Positions 41,083 through 49,441 of a stretch of DNA of 64,000 nucleotides are shown here, piece by piece. Under the pieces are notes generated by a model. The model did not search any database. It had not been told where the DNA came from and was given only the letters and a program-made list of their open reading frames with translations. A program made the translations under genes and the position numbers. Source of the DNA: Anaerolineales bacterium (GTDB lineage: Bacteria; Chloroflexota; Anaerolineae; 4572-78; J111); the NCBI GenBank assembly GCA_020634855.1, contig JACKAU010000021.1, positions 1 to 64,000 of the forward strand. The letters run 5' to 3'. How positions within the stretch are numbered: position 1 is the stretch's first letter; the number at the start of each line of letters is the position of its first letter.

Positions 41083-42231
41083 ATGGTGAAACAGCACAAA
41101 ATTTTATTGACCTTTACCCTATTTTTAATTGTAGCCCTACTTCTGGCCGGCTGCGGCAGTTCCGCGCCCGCCCCGGCCGAAACCCAACCCGAACCCGAAA
41201 CTAAAACCGAAGAAGCCGCCCCGACCGAAGAAGCTGCGCCGGCTGAAGAAGCCGCCCCGACCGAAGAGGCCATGCCCACTGAAGAAGCCGCTCCGACCGA
41301 AGAAGCGGCCGCCGAGCCGGACGCCGCCGCGAGTGGTTTCACGCTCAACGAACGAATTGCTGAAAAAGTGGCCAACGGCGAACCGCTGATGCTGCGGGTC
41401 TCGTATCACGATGTATCGAATGAATTCGCACCTTTCATTAAGAAGGGCGTAGAACAAGCCGCCGGCGATTTCGATGTTGACGTCGAGATGGTCGGGCCGG
41501 TCAGTCCTGATGCCGATGCTCAGATCGCCGAACTGGAAAACCTGGTGGAAGCGGGCGTCGATGGGCTGGCGATATCCTCGGTTAGCTCCGACGCGCTGGC
41601 GCCGATTATCGACCGGCTGCTGGCCGAAGGTATTCCGGTAGTGACTTATAACACAGACAACCCGGAAAGCAACCGGCTGGCGTTTGCCGGTCAGGATTTG
41701 GAACAATCCGGTTATGAAGCAGCCAAAGTGCTGGCCGACCTGATGAACGGGGAAGGGGATGTGATCATCACCACCCTGGACGCAGCAGCCCAATGGTCGA
41801 TTGACCGGGAAACGGGCGCTCGACGAGGTTTTGACGAGTACCCCGACATCAACGTGCTGCAAACGGTTAACACCGGCACCGAACCGCAAGAAATCTACGG
41901 TTCGATTGAAAACGCGATGTTAGCCAACCCCACCGTGAGCGGGATTCTATCGTTGGAATGCTGCTCGGTTTCACCCGCAGGTGAGTATGTCAAGCGTAAC
42001 GGTCTGACCGGCGACGTAACCGTCGTTGGTTTTGACGAACTGCCTCAAACCCTACAACTCATTGACGAAGGTGTAATTGCTGCCTCTCTCAGCCAGGCCC
42101 CCGAACGCCAAAGTTATGAAGCCGTGCGCTTGTTGCTTGATGCCCTGAACGGACAACCCGTCTCCGACGTCGACACCGGCATTGCCATCATCGATCAGTC
42201 CAACCTCTCCGACTACATGCAGGGTAACTAG
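41083..42231 (+). CDS. Sugar-binding lipoprotein of the ABC transporter
   Basis: 382 residues. The lipobox is LLLAGC (Cys24). Residues 29-80 are a repetitive Glu/Ala/Pro/Thr linker (units PTEEAA, PAEEAA) and the rest a ribose-type Peripla_BP_4 domain with ISSVSSDALAPIIDRLLAEG and VVTYNTDNPESNRLAFAGQD. AAGGAG lies 12 bases before the ATG. It delivers the ligand to the permease encoded upstream. It is paralogous to the kinase-linked lipoprotein at 36378. A strong hairpin follows the gene and probably raises its expression over the ATPase. Confidence 0.92.
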   Translation: MVKQHKILLTFTLFLIVALLLAGCGSSAPAPAETQPEPETKTEEAAPTEEAAPAEEAAPTEEAMPTEEAAPTEEAAAEPDAAASGFTLNERIAEKVANGEPLMLRVSYHDVSNEFAPFIKKGVEQAAGDFDVDVEMVGPVSPDADAQIAELENLVEAGVDGLAISSVSSDALAPIIDRLLAEGIPVVTYNTDNPESNRLAFAGQDLEQSGYEAAKVLADLMNGEGDVIITTLDAAAQWSIDRETGARRGFDEYPDINVLQTVNTGTEPQEIYGSIENAMLANPTVSGILSLECCSVSPAGEYVKRNGLTGDVTVVGFDELPQTLQLIDEGVIAASLSQAPERQSYEAVRLLLDALNGQPVSDVDTGIAIIDQSNLSDYMQGN

Positions 42232-42238
42232 TTTTTCT

Positions 42239-42276
42239 GAGTGGGGCGGGCGCAAGCCGCGCCCCACTCACTTTTT
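42239..42276 (+). terminator. Terminator-like hairpin between binding-protein and ATPase genes
   Basis: GAGTGGGGCG (42239) pairs with CGCCCCACTC (ending 42269), with GGCGCAAGC-type bases in the loop, followed by A and CTTTTTG. A G+C-rich stem plus T-run looks like an intrinsic terminator. Because the ATPase gene starts only 20 bases later, it is more likely an attenuator or 3' stabiliser that favours binding-protein mRNA. Confidence 0.7.
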
Positions 42277-42295
42277 GGGTAAGAACAGGATTGAT

Positions 42296-43822
42296 ATGAG
42301 CGATAATTTGACGCCTCTCATCGAACTGAAACAGATAAAAAAAGGCTTTCCCGGAGTCCAAGCCCTCGACGGCGTCAGCTTGACCGTCTATCCCGGCGAA
42401 ATCCACGCGATCATCGGCGAGAACGGGGCCGGTAAGAGTACGCTGATGAATATTCTGGCTGGCGAACTCCAGCCCGACTCCGGTGAGATTATCTTTCAGG
42501 GCCGGCCGGTGCGGATTCCGCACCCTAATGTGTCGCAGCAGTTGGGCATCAGCGTGGTCTATCAGGAGTTGGCGCTGGCTCCCAACCTGACCGTAGCCGA
42601 GAATATCTCCCTCAACACGGTGCGCACATCGTTCGGGTTGGAGTTTGTCAATCGCCGCGATTTTGCGGTTAAGGCCAAAGCGGTGCTGAGCCAGTTGGGC
42701 ATGGCTAGCCTCGACCTGCGCCAGCCGGTCGGCCGGTTGACCGTGGCTCAGCAGCAGATGGTTGAAATCGGCAAAGCGATTTCGACCGATGTCAAGGTGC
42801 TGATTTTAGACGAGCCGAACTCGGCGCTGACTAAGGAAGAGACCGATCACCTGTTTGCCGTACTGCGCGATCTGCGGGCGGCGGGCGTGGCCATCATCTA
42901 CATTTCCCACCGGCTGGAAGAGGTGTTGAGCCTGTCCGACCGGATTACGGTGCTGCGCGACGGCCAATGGGTTGAAACGATGCCGGCTGAGAGCGCTACC
43001 GTTGATCGCTTGATTGCCCGTATGGTGGGCCGCGAGGTGGACACCTTGTTCCGGCCTCAGGGGGCATCGACCGTACAGACACAGATTAGTTTTGAGGTCA
43101 AAGAGTTGTCCAGCACGGCGCTGCTGCGCGACCTGTCGTTCATGGTTCATGCCGGCGAAGTGGTGGGTGTGGCCGGGCTGCCCGGCGCGGGCAAGGACGA
43201 GTTAGTCGAATGCTGCTTTGGCCTGCGGCCCTACACCGGCGCTATCGAAGTTAAAGGGCAGCCGGTTCGGCTGACCGAGCCGGATCAAGCCATCAAGCAC
43301 GGCCTGGCCTTAATTCCCGCCGACCGGCGCGGAACCGGCGCGATGCTGGTGTTGAGCGTGCAGGATAACATTGTCGCCGCCAATCTGAGCCAGGTGAGCC
43401 GGGCCGGGCTGCTCCAGCGGCCGGCCATTCGCGCCGTCGGCCAGCAGTATGTGCAGCAGCTTGATATTCGGATCGCCGGGCTGACCCAGGCGATGGGGAC
43501 GCTCAGCGGCGGCAACCAGCAGAAAGTGATTTTAGCTCGCGGCTTGGCCACCCAGCCGGCGGTTCTCATCCTGCACGAACCGACGCGCGGCATCGACGTC
43601 GGGGCCAAGGCGGAAATTTACGCCATCTTACAGCAGTTGGCCGCCGAGGGCGTAGCGATCTTGATTGTCTCATCAGAACTGCCGGAACTGATCGGCCAAT
43701 GCGACCGGATTTTGGTGATGTACCAGGGCGCGTTCACCGGTGAGTTTGATCGTGACGACGCGGCGGAAGAACCGATCCTGGCCTGCGCGATGGGGCAAAG
43801 TACGCATTTGGAGACAACCTAA
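42296..43822 (+). CDS. Ribose-type ABC transporter ATP-binding protein with two ATPase domains
   Basis: 508 residues from the ATG at 42296 (MSDNLTPLIELKQIKKGF); the longer open frame from 42182 runs back into the previous gene. The first nucleotide-binding domain has a normal Walker A (GENGAGKSTLM), signature-like LTVAQQQMVEIGKAI and Walker B VLILDEPNSALT. The second has the degenerate Walker A GLPGAGKDELV and LSGGNQQKVILARGL, as expected for RbsA/XylG-type proteins in which only one site is fully active. It powers uptake with the permease at 39890. Confidence 0.94.
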   Translation: MSDNLTPLIELKQIKKGFPGVQALDGVSLTVYPGEIHAIIGENGAGKSTLMNILAGELQPDSGEIIFQGRPVRIPHPNVSQQLGISVVYQELALAPNLTVAENISLNTVRTSFGLEFVNRRDFAVKAKAVLSQLGMASLDLRQPVGRLTVAQQQMVEIGKAISTDVKVLILDEPNSALTKEETDHLFAVLRDLRAAGVAIIYISHRLEEVLSLSDRITVLRDGQWVETMPAESATVDRLIARMVGREVDTLFRPQGASTVQTQISFEVKELSSTALLRDLSFMVHAGEVVGVAGLPGAGKDELVECCFGLRPYTGAIEVKGQPVRLTEPDQAIKHGLALIPADRRGTGAMLVLSVQDNIVAANLSQVSRAGLLQRPAIRAVGQQYVQQLDIRIAGLTQAMGTLSGGNQQKVILARGLATQPAVLILHEPTRGIDVGAKAEIYAILQQLAAEGVAILIVSSELPELIGQCDRILVMYQGAFTGEFDRDDAAEEPILACAMGQSTHLETT

Positions 43823-43858
43823 GGAATATCGATTTTATGACTTCAATCTGTCGAAGCG

Positions 43859-43925
43859 GTAATTGGTAAATAGTAAATGGTAATTGGGCAGGCCGCCCCC
43901 TAATTACCATTTACCAATTACAATT
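43859..43925. repeat. TAATTGGTAA palindrome, copy 3
   Basis: GGTAATTGGTAAATAGTAAATGGTAATTGGG pairs with CTAATTACCATTTACCAATTACAA around GGCCGCC, an almost perfect hairpin. It lies between the ATPase and kinase genes of the sugar operon. Confidence 0.7.
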
Positions 43926-43981
43926 TATTCGACGGTGCTGTTCAAGTGAATTGATCTTCGTTCCTAAAAGTGAGGTAACCT

Positions 43982-45037
43982 ATGTCCAAACCAATCATTA
44001 CCGTCGTCGGCAGCTTTGCCGTCGGGTTGACGATTAGAACCAGCCATATGCCGATATTTGGCGAAACGCTGCTGGGGTCCGATTTCGATATGGGGCCGGG
44101 CGGTAAAGGCTCTAACCAGGCGGTGGGTACGGCCCGGTTGGGAGCCAACTCCTATTTTGCCGGCATCATCGGCCGCGATAAACTGGGCGAAATCGCCACC
44201 GATCTTTACGCCCGCGAGGGGGTGGATACCACCTACCTGCGCCAATCCGACCGGATGGCGACGGGCGTCGGCTTTATTATTTTGAACCAGGCCGGCGAAA
44301 ACGGCATCATTCTGGATATGTCGGCCAACAAGCTGATGGACAGCGCTTTTGTCGATGAGGTCGAAGAACAAATCGCCCGCAGCGATGTGGTGATGTCGGT
44401 GCTGGAAATTCCGGTGGAAGCGGCTGTGCGAGCGATGGAACTCGGTCAAAAGCACGGCGTCAAAACCATCCTCAATCCGGCCCCGGCCCAACCGCTGCCC
44501 CCGGCCGCCTTCCAGCACATCGATTACCTCACCCCCAACGATACCGAACTGCGCATCTTGCTGGGCCTCTCGCCCGACGACGCAACTCCGACGCTGGAAC
44601 TGGCCGAAAAACTGCGCGGCTACGGCGTGGGCAATCTGATTGTGACGATGGGCGATGACGGGGCGCTGCTCATGACCGAGGCCGGCGTCGAGAAGGTACC
44701 GGGCGTAACCGTCGAAGTGGTCGATACCACCGGCGCGGGCGATGCTTTCAATTCGGGCTTGGCCGTGGCCTTAGCCGCCGGCAATCCGCTGGCCGATGCG
44801 GTCCGCTACGCCAACTGCGCCGGGGCTATCGCTTGCACCAAATTGGGGTCATTCCGTCGCCAAGCATGCAAGCCCAAGTCGATCAATTTTATGCTGAACA
44901 TTATGGGTAAGGGTGGGTTAGTTGGTTGGTTGGATAGTTGGATAGTTGGTTGGTTAGATAGTTGGGTGGTTACCAACTGGACTAACTGTCGACTCCAACC
45001 AACAGATTCGGATTTAACTGTTATCAGGTTTGAATAA
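43982..45037 (+). CDS. Ribokinase-family (PfkB) sugar kinase with a 3' frameshift
   Basis: The uninterrupted frame gives 351 residues. The PfkB motifs are present: GPGGKGSNQAVGTARLG near the N-terminus and DTTGAGDAFNSGLAVALAAG with the catalytic Asp. It should phosphorylate the imported sugar. From residue 289 onward the sequence stops looking like ribokinase (GSFRRQACKPKS, then a repeat-encoded tail GWLDSWIVGWLDSW). Adding one G to the GGGG run at 44845-44848 restores a typical ending (GVIPSPSMQAQVDQFYAEHYG) and a stop at 44908-44910, just before a repeat block. The intact gene is therefore probably 43982-44910 with a one-base deletion or sequencing error. GAGGT precedes the start. Confidence 0.9.
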   Translation: MSKPIITVVGSFAVGLTIRTSHMPIFGETLLGSDFDMGPGGKGSNQAVGTARLGANSYFAGIIGRDKLGEIATDLYAREGVDTTYLRQSDRMATGVGFIILNQAGENGIILDMSANKLMDSAFVDEVEEQIARSDVVMSVLEIPVEAAVRAMELGQKHGVKTILNPAPAQPLPPAAFQHIDYLTPNDTELRILLGLSPDDATPTLELAEKLRGYGVGNLIVTMGDDGALLMTEAGVEKVPGVTVEVVDTTGAGDAFNSGLAVALAAGNPLADAVRYANCAGAIACTKLGSFRRQACKPKSINFMLNIMGKGGLVGWLDSWIVGWLDSWVVTNWTNCRLQPTDSDLTVIRFE

Positions 45038-45092
45038 GCCTTTCATCAACAAACAAACCAGCAAACCATCCATCCATCCATCCATCCATCCA
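44911..45092. repeat. GGTTGGTT / CCATCCAT short-repeat block
   Basis: GGTTAGTTGGTTGGTTGG and GATAGTTGGATAGTTGG words (44915-44972) are followed about 90 bases later by AAACCAGCAAACC and five CATC units (45058-45092), so the two halves are roughly complementary. Same architecture as the block at 9890-10105. The left half is translated as the false C-terminus of the frameshifted kinase. Confidence 0.7.
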
Positions 45093-45117
45093 ATTATTCA
45101 CAAGGAGATTTTTTACA

Positions 45118-45594
45118 ATGAAACGGGGTAAAATATTAAACGCAGAACTCAATCACGCCATTGCCTCGATGGGGCACGGCGACTTGATGATTGTGTGTGA
45201 CGCCGGCTTTCCTATTCCCAGCACGGCCTGGCGGATTGACCTGGCGATTACTCAGGACGTACCGGATTTGGAAACGATCTTGAGCCTGATCAGCGAGGAC
45301 TTTATCGCCGAGAAAGTGTCCTACGCGGCGGAAATGGCCGAGAACAACCCGCCGCTGTTGGCCAAAGTCCAGCGACTGTTCCCCGCCAGCGAACACGCGC
45401 CCATTCCTCACCAGCAAATCCTTAGCGAGATGGCGGCCAAAGCCAAAGTCATCGTTCGCTCCGGCGCGTTTGATCCGTGGGGCAACATTCTGCTCTACTC
45501 CGGCGTCGATGCGCCGATTTGGTTTACTAAACCCGGCTTGAATGTACCGGAACAGTACCAGGAAATTGTGAAACGCATGAAAGAGAACGAATAG
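45118..45594 (+). CDS. rbsD: RbsD/FucU-family sugar mutarotase (D-ribose pyranase-like)
   Basis: 158 residues after a strong AAGGAG site. The start MKRGKILNAELNHAIASMGHGDLMIVCDAGFPIP is the RbsD signature, with the catalytic His20, and the C-terminal part has KVIVRSGAFDPWGNILLYSGV. RbsD converts the pyranose form of ribose to the furanose form for the kinase. It is about 20 residues longer than E. coli RbsD, mainly at the C-terminus. With an RbsC-, RbsB-, RbsA- and RbsK-like set just upstream, ribose or a close analogue is the likeliest substrate. Confidence 0.9.
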   Translation: MKRGKILNAELNHAIASMGHGDLMIVCDAGFPIPSTAWRIDLAITQDVPDLETILSLISEDFIAEKVSYAAEMAENNPPLLAKVQRLFPASEHAPIPHQQILSEMAAKAKVIVRSGAFDPWGNILLYSGVDAPIWFTKPGLNVPEQYQEIVKRMKENE

Positions 45595-45610
45595 CTGGCC
45601 ATAAAAACAG

Positions 45611-45863
45611 TAGGACAGGTCGCTGACTTGTCCCCATCGGGATAAATTAGCGATTTTGCTAACGGACATCTCCTTGATTGGCCCCGACTCTGCCCCCTTG
45701 ACGGCAGACCGCCGACCGTTGTCCGCCGAATTTCAACGAGCGCGTTTGTTTTTCGGCCGTCGGCGGTCAGCTAGCGGTGGTCTACCGGCTCAACGGCAAT
45801 TTTGGAGGCTTTATATCGGTCAAATTGAACGTGTGTCCGTTAGCAAGTCAGCGATTTGTCCTA
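45611..45863. repeat. MITE-like element M2, with hairpin family 2 copy 3 nested inside
   Basis: The ends TAGGACAGGTCGCTGACTTG and CAAGTCAGCGATTTGTCCTA agree at 18 of 20 bases as inverted repeats and match element M1. Nested inside, 45658-45844 opens GCTAACGGACAT and closes TGTCCGTTAGC, with the core palindrome GACCGCCGACC / GGTCGGCGG-like shared with 14090, 31826 and 55773. A 122-codon frame across it (from 45656) is a by-product. A TA flanks both ends. Confidence 0.75.
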
Positions 45864-45880
45864 CCCAACCTCCTCTCAAG

Positions 45881-45974
45881 AGAGTCGTAGGTCGAGTTGA
45901 GGTACGAAACCGGATAGCTAGCGCGGGGCTGGTCTGTTGGGTTTTGTGCCTTACCCCGACCTACGACTCTTCTT
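45881..45974. repeat. GTAGGTCG...CGACCTAC inverted repeat overlapping a gene end
   Basis: AGAGTCGTAGGTCGAGTTGA pairs with CCCCGACCTACGACTCT. Its right arm supplies the last three codons and the stop (CTA at 45961, TAG on the minus strand) of the SRPBCC gene. A related unit with GTAGATTGGGTTGAG and CAACCCAACCTAC ends lies at 48945-49086. It immediately follows MITE M2. Confidence 0.65.
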
Positions 45975-46425
45975 CAATTCGGGTCGCTGCCACGGCGGCC
46001 AACTGGTCTAATTCTTTGACATAAGTCGGACGGAGTAGCCAGGCCATGACCCGGTATTCTAGCATTCCCATCATCCCCGCCGGCCTGGCGATCTGGGTGG
46101 CGATGGTTACATTAGCCCGGTGGCCATCGGCGCGGGGATCGACGGTAAAGGTGGTGACGTAGCCCGTGTCGGTGGTTTCCACCAGAACGCGCCCCGGCTC
46201 AGGCTCGGTGACGAGCGCGCGGAATGTTTGCAGTTGCCCCAGCAGCCGCATATGGGCGCGAAAGACTGTCTCGGCTCCGATGCCCCCCTTTTCCACCTCC
46301 AGAGAAACAAACGGCGGTTTGGGCAGGATTTGCGGATGGCCTTGTTTGTAATCGGCAATGATGGCATAGAGAACCTGCGGCGGGGCCTGGATAAGGGCCG
46401 AAGCGGAAAATTGATATATAGTCAT
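45961..46425 (-). CDS. SRPBCC-family (START/polyketide-cyclase fold) protein
   Basis: 154 residues. The start IYQFSASALIQAPPQVLYAIIADYKQGH is the typical first strand and helix of the SRPBCC fold, and GRVLVETTDTGYVTTFTVDPR with NVTIATQIARPAGMMGMLEYRVMAWLLRPTY gives the later strands and long C-terminal helix. The fold has a hydrophobic ligand pocket. Ligand and role are unknown. The C-terminal residues EES and the stop lie within a repeat arm, which suggests that the end was rewritten by insertion of that repeat. Cytoplasmic, single gene. Confidence 0.85.
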   Translation of the reverse strand: MTIYQFSASALIQAPPQVLYAIIADYKQGHPQILPKPPFVSLEVEKGGIGAETVFRAHMRLLGQLQTFRALVTEPEPGRVLVETTDTGYVTTFTVDPRADGHRANVTIATQIARPAGMMGMLEYRVMAWLLRPTYVKELDQLAAVAATRIEEES

Positions 46426-46491
46426 CGTGACCTTATTCCAAAGCCTGTAAAAGATCGTTTGTCTTAACCACAGTGGCGAACTCGCTATAAC

Positions 46492-48873
46492 TTATTGGTG
46501 CAACGGCACGACAAATTCAACAAAATCATCGTCGCTTTTATCGGCCGGTTTGACGTCGCCGCCGATTTGCAGATCGCGCCAGCGGAGTTGACCGTTCACG
46601 CCGTAGAGCAACAATCGGACTTGATTTTGCGAGCGCTCGACCTTGATTTCCATAAAACTCTGGAAGAAGGGCGCTTTATTGAAGTCAAACACGCCCGATA
46701 GCGTTTCAGGGGTAACCGGATAACCGTCGAACCACTTTAGCCAGATCAAAAAGGGCTTTTTCCATAACGGCGTTTCGTTGGTTAGTTTGGCGTCGACTTC
46801 GTCGGTACGGGGGTAGAAGGCATAATCTTCAGTGGCATGATCTTCAGGATAAGCCATTGCTGTGCCGATACTCAAATACGCCCCGCCGCCGCCGTTGACA
46901 AAATGCAGCATTTGGGTTTCATCCCCGTCCACCTCATAATTTTCCCGGTAAAATTCGAAATCATGGGTGTCGCCGCCCATGGCAATGTCAACTTTATGGC
47001 GGCGTAGCATCTCGTGAATCTCGTTAAAATCAGGGTCAGTTGCACTTTGATCCAGGCCCGCAGCGTAAAGCGGATGGCCGATGATCACCATCTTAAAGTT
47101 GTCGCCGGCGCGTTCGAGGGCGGCTTCAAGCCACGCCTTTTGCTTCTCGTCCAAACGGCGCAAAATGCCGGTATCAACGCTAATGAGTGAAAAACCCTCG
47201 GTGTGCATTTCAAAATACGGGGCGCGCTGCCGGCCGTTTTTAATACGGTAATAGTCGCGCAAGCGCTGCGCCTCGGCGACGATTTCGGCAAAACGTCGAT
47301 CGGCGTTGATAACATCGGTGTTCAAATCGACGGCCAGCCGCGCCCGCAGCGAAAGTATCGCGGCGTCAGGTTCGAGAAAGTTCGCATTGAAGCCTTGGTC
47401 GGCGTCGAACCAATCGTGGTTGCCCGGAATGGCGTAAAACGGTTTTTCAAATCCTTTGAACGGGAGATAAAAATTCGTTTCGTAGTCTCTCATTTTGCCG
47501 TCGGGATAAATGACATCCGAAGAAAGAATGAGAAATTTCACCGACTCGCGGTTGCCGGCGGCGATGATTTGGTCGTGCAGGGACTGCTGCGATGGGTCGC
47601 CTTCGCCGGTATCGCCGATGACGATAAAGCTGAAATCACCCGTATCGCTGACGCCTTCCGGCTCAATCGCAAAAACCTTATCCGGCGCAATACCCCTGGC
47701 CAGCGCGTGTTGTTCAACGTCCTCCGCCATGGCTTCACGCCAGACATCCACTCGCTCTTGGGTGATGGCCTGCCACACCGCAGAGGCCCAGTTTTCCGAA
47801 TTGAAATACCAACTGAAGCCCCAAATCGAATTGATAGCGACGATAACCGCCGTTAGCGGCAGGCCAATCCGTAAGATGCGCCAAAAGGCATAGCTGAGGG
47901 ATGAACGAATTTGATTTATCTCGATGGCAAACGTCATCCGGCGTTCGAGCCAAAATTTCAAGGATCTTTCAGCCAGTGTTGGCTCAAGGGCGTTTTCGTG
48001 TAAGTGGTCAAAGCGGTTCCACGCGCTCCGTTCAATCGGGCGCGAGGCCGACCGCCATATCAACCGAATCGGGAGTAACAGCACCACTGCAATCAGCAGC
48101 GCCAGGGCTGCATCGCCGATCGTCGCCGAAAATGGCGTAATAAAGCCGAGTAAAGACCACTCCCCATTGACGCGGAAGAGGTGAATGACGAACAAAATGG
48201 CGAGCAGCGTTAGACACCAGAAAATGTTCTGGTTGGTCATGATCGCTTCTTTTTGCAAAATCGGATCTTGCATCGCCTTGATGGTATCACTGGGGTCAAG
48301 CCCCAGATGGGCATCGGGATGGTAGCGTGTATCGGGTTCGACATCAGGCGATTCAACCGCTTTTTCGGGCACGAAAAACATGGTCCAGCCTTGACCGATG
48401 AGCCGTAAGCCGAGGATCACGCCGATGGCGGCCAGGCCGAGGTTAACGCTGACTAAAAACCACAGCAGCAAGCCGAGGGCAATGGCGAATAGTCCGTTGA
48501 ATAGATCCCACCACCGCTCGGCGCCCGACTGTTTGAATGCACCGAAAATTTTGATCGCGCCGTCAGCCAGAAAAAACAGCGTCACGGCAATGAGCAATCC
48601 CGACAACACCAGATTGGGACTCATAAACAGTAGCAGCCCCAGCAGAACGGTTACGATACCCGCCGCGTATGAGAGATACGACGTGGTTTCATCGGTAGAG
48701 CGCAGCGTTTCAAGAAATTGAAACAAACCGGCGGCAATCACCAGAATTCCTAAAAGCGCTATGACCCATTCGCCGAAAAAAATAGGCAAAAACAAAACCA
48801 TAATGCCCAAGGCCATAACGGCCACGCCTAACACTCGGCGCTTCGTCAACTGTTTCCAACTTACTTGTTTCAT
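46492..48873 (-). CDS. HdeD-type membrane domain fused to metallophosphoesterase
   Basis: 793 residues from the ATG at 48873; GTG at 48885, eleven bases after GGAGG, is an alternative. The first 170 residues are six short membrane helices in the HdeD/DUF308 pattern (GVAVMALGIMVLFLPIFFGEW, YAAGIVTVLLGLLLFMSP). Further helices lie at about 215-275 and 335-355. The C-terminal half is a calcineurin-like phosphoesterase with GDTGEGD, SSDVIYPDG, GNHDW, IIGHPLYAAG and GGDTHDFEF metal motifs. The usual GD before the second motif is replaced by SSD, with the Asp kept. Probably a membrane-bound phosphatase or phosphodiesterase acting near the membrane. The fusion is unusual. Confidence 0.85.
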   Translation of the reverse strand: MKQVSWKQLTKRRVLGVAVMALGIMVLFLPIFFGEWVIALLGILVIAAGLFQFLETLRSTDETTSYLSYAAGIVTVLLGLLLFMSPNLVLSGLLIAVTLFFLADGAIKIFGAFKQSGAERWWDLFNGLFAIALGLLLWFLVSVNLGLAAIGVILGLRLIGQGWTMFFVPEKAVESPDVEPDTRYHPDAHLGLDPSDTIKAMQDPILQKEAIMTNQNIFWCLTLLAILFVIHLFRVNGEWSLLGFITPFSATIGDAALALLIAVVLLLPIRLIWRSASRPIERSAWNRFDHLHENALEPTLAERSLKFWLERRMTFAIEINQIRSSLSYAFWRILRIGLPLTAVIVAINSIWGFSWYFNSENWASAVWQAITQERVDVWREAMAEDVEQHALARGIAPDKVFAIEPEGVSDTGDFSFIVIGDTGEGDPSQQSLHDQIIAAGNRESVKFLILSSDVIYPDGKMRDYETNFYLPFKGFEKPFYAIPGNHDWFDADQGFNANFLEPDAAILSLRARLAVDLNTDVINADRRFAEIVAEAQRLRDYYRIKNGRQRAPYFEMHTEGFSLISVDTGILRRLDEKQKAWLEAALERAGDNFKMVIIGHPLYAAGLDQSATDPDFNEIHEMLRRHKVDIAMGGDTHDFEFYRENYEVDGDETQMLHFVNGGGGAYLSIGTAMAYPEDHATEDYAFYPRTDEVDAKLTNETPLWKKPFLIWLKWFDGYPVTPETLSGVFDFNKAPFFQSFMEIKVERSQNQVRLLLYGVNGQLRWRDLQIGGDVKPADKSDDDFVEFVVPLHQ

Positions 48874-49441
48874 AGTTTGACCCACTTCGATCAAGTCCTC
48901 CCTTGGATGGGTAATTTCTGCTTACAAACGCGTCGGCGTTTCGCTGTAGATTGGGTTGAGCCGGAAAGCTCGTTATTGGATGGGCTAAAGTTGGGTTTTA
49001 TTGCGCGTTTCGTCACCGGAATCGCTGGCGAAACCTCACCGTTGGGGCGATGGCCTCCCGAACTAGCCCATGCAACCCAACCTACACTGGGTTGTCAACT
49101 TCAGGTTAATAAAATGCATAGGAAATTGAATTCAAATGGTGGCGATAGCGTGGAAAAAAGTCGTTGCGATGATAAGGTCAACTCTAATGGCTCAACGCTG
49201 AACGCTTGCTGCCAGAGTATATCATACCTTACCGATGAAGCAAGAAATTGGCGGGAATCGCTTGAAACGGCCTCTGTATATGAATGATAACAGTGTGTTG
49301 GTATCAACGCTGGCCATAACACACTTTTTCTTGTTTGTTAAGCTTTTTTTGTAATCAAAAAGGTTGACTCTAAATCGGTCTTGTATTACACTGTACCTTA
49401 GTGAACCTTTATGTACCTTTATGTATCTTTCGGGTGAAACA
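48874..49441. other. Divergent intergenic region with GTAGRTTGGGTTGAG repeat
   Basis: 568 bases between the leftward phosphoesterase and rightward GntR gene. 48945-49086 is an inverted repeat with ends TGTAGATTGGGTTGAG and CAACCCAACCTACA, a REP-like unit related to 45881-45974. The rest is A+T-rich with no gene; a 140-codon frame crossing the repeat from 48865 is not credible. Phased operator repeats lie at 49391-49430. Confidence 0.55.
49391..49430 (+). promoter_or_regulatory. Four 10-bp direct repeats upstream of GntR/UTRA gene
   Basis: CTGTACCTTA, GTGAACCTTT, ATGTACCTTT, ATGTATCTTT follow without gap and end 11 bases before the ATG at 49442. The exact 10-base step puts all copies on one face of the helix. 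Such sites next to a regulator gene usually serve autoregulation; here the likely binder is the GntR/UTRA protein, by inference. Confidence 0.6.

Noticed and set aside
45656..46024. 122-codon gene across MITE M2
   Set aside because: It runs through inverted repeats and into the opposite-strand SRPBCC gene; frame openness is a result of composition.
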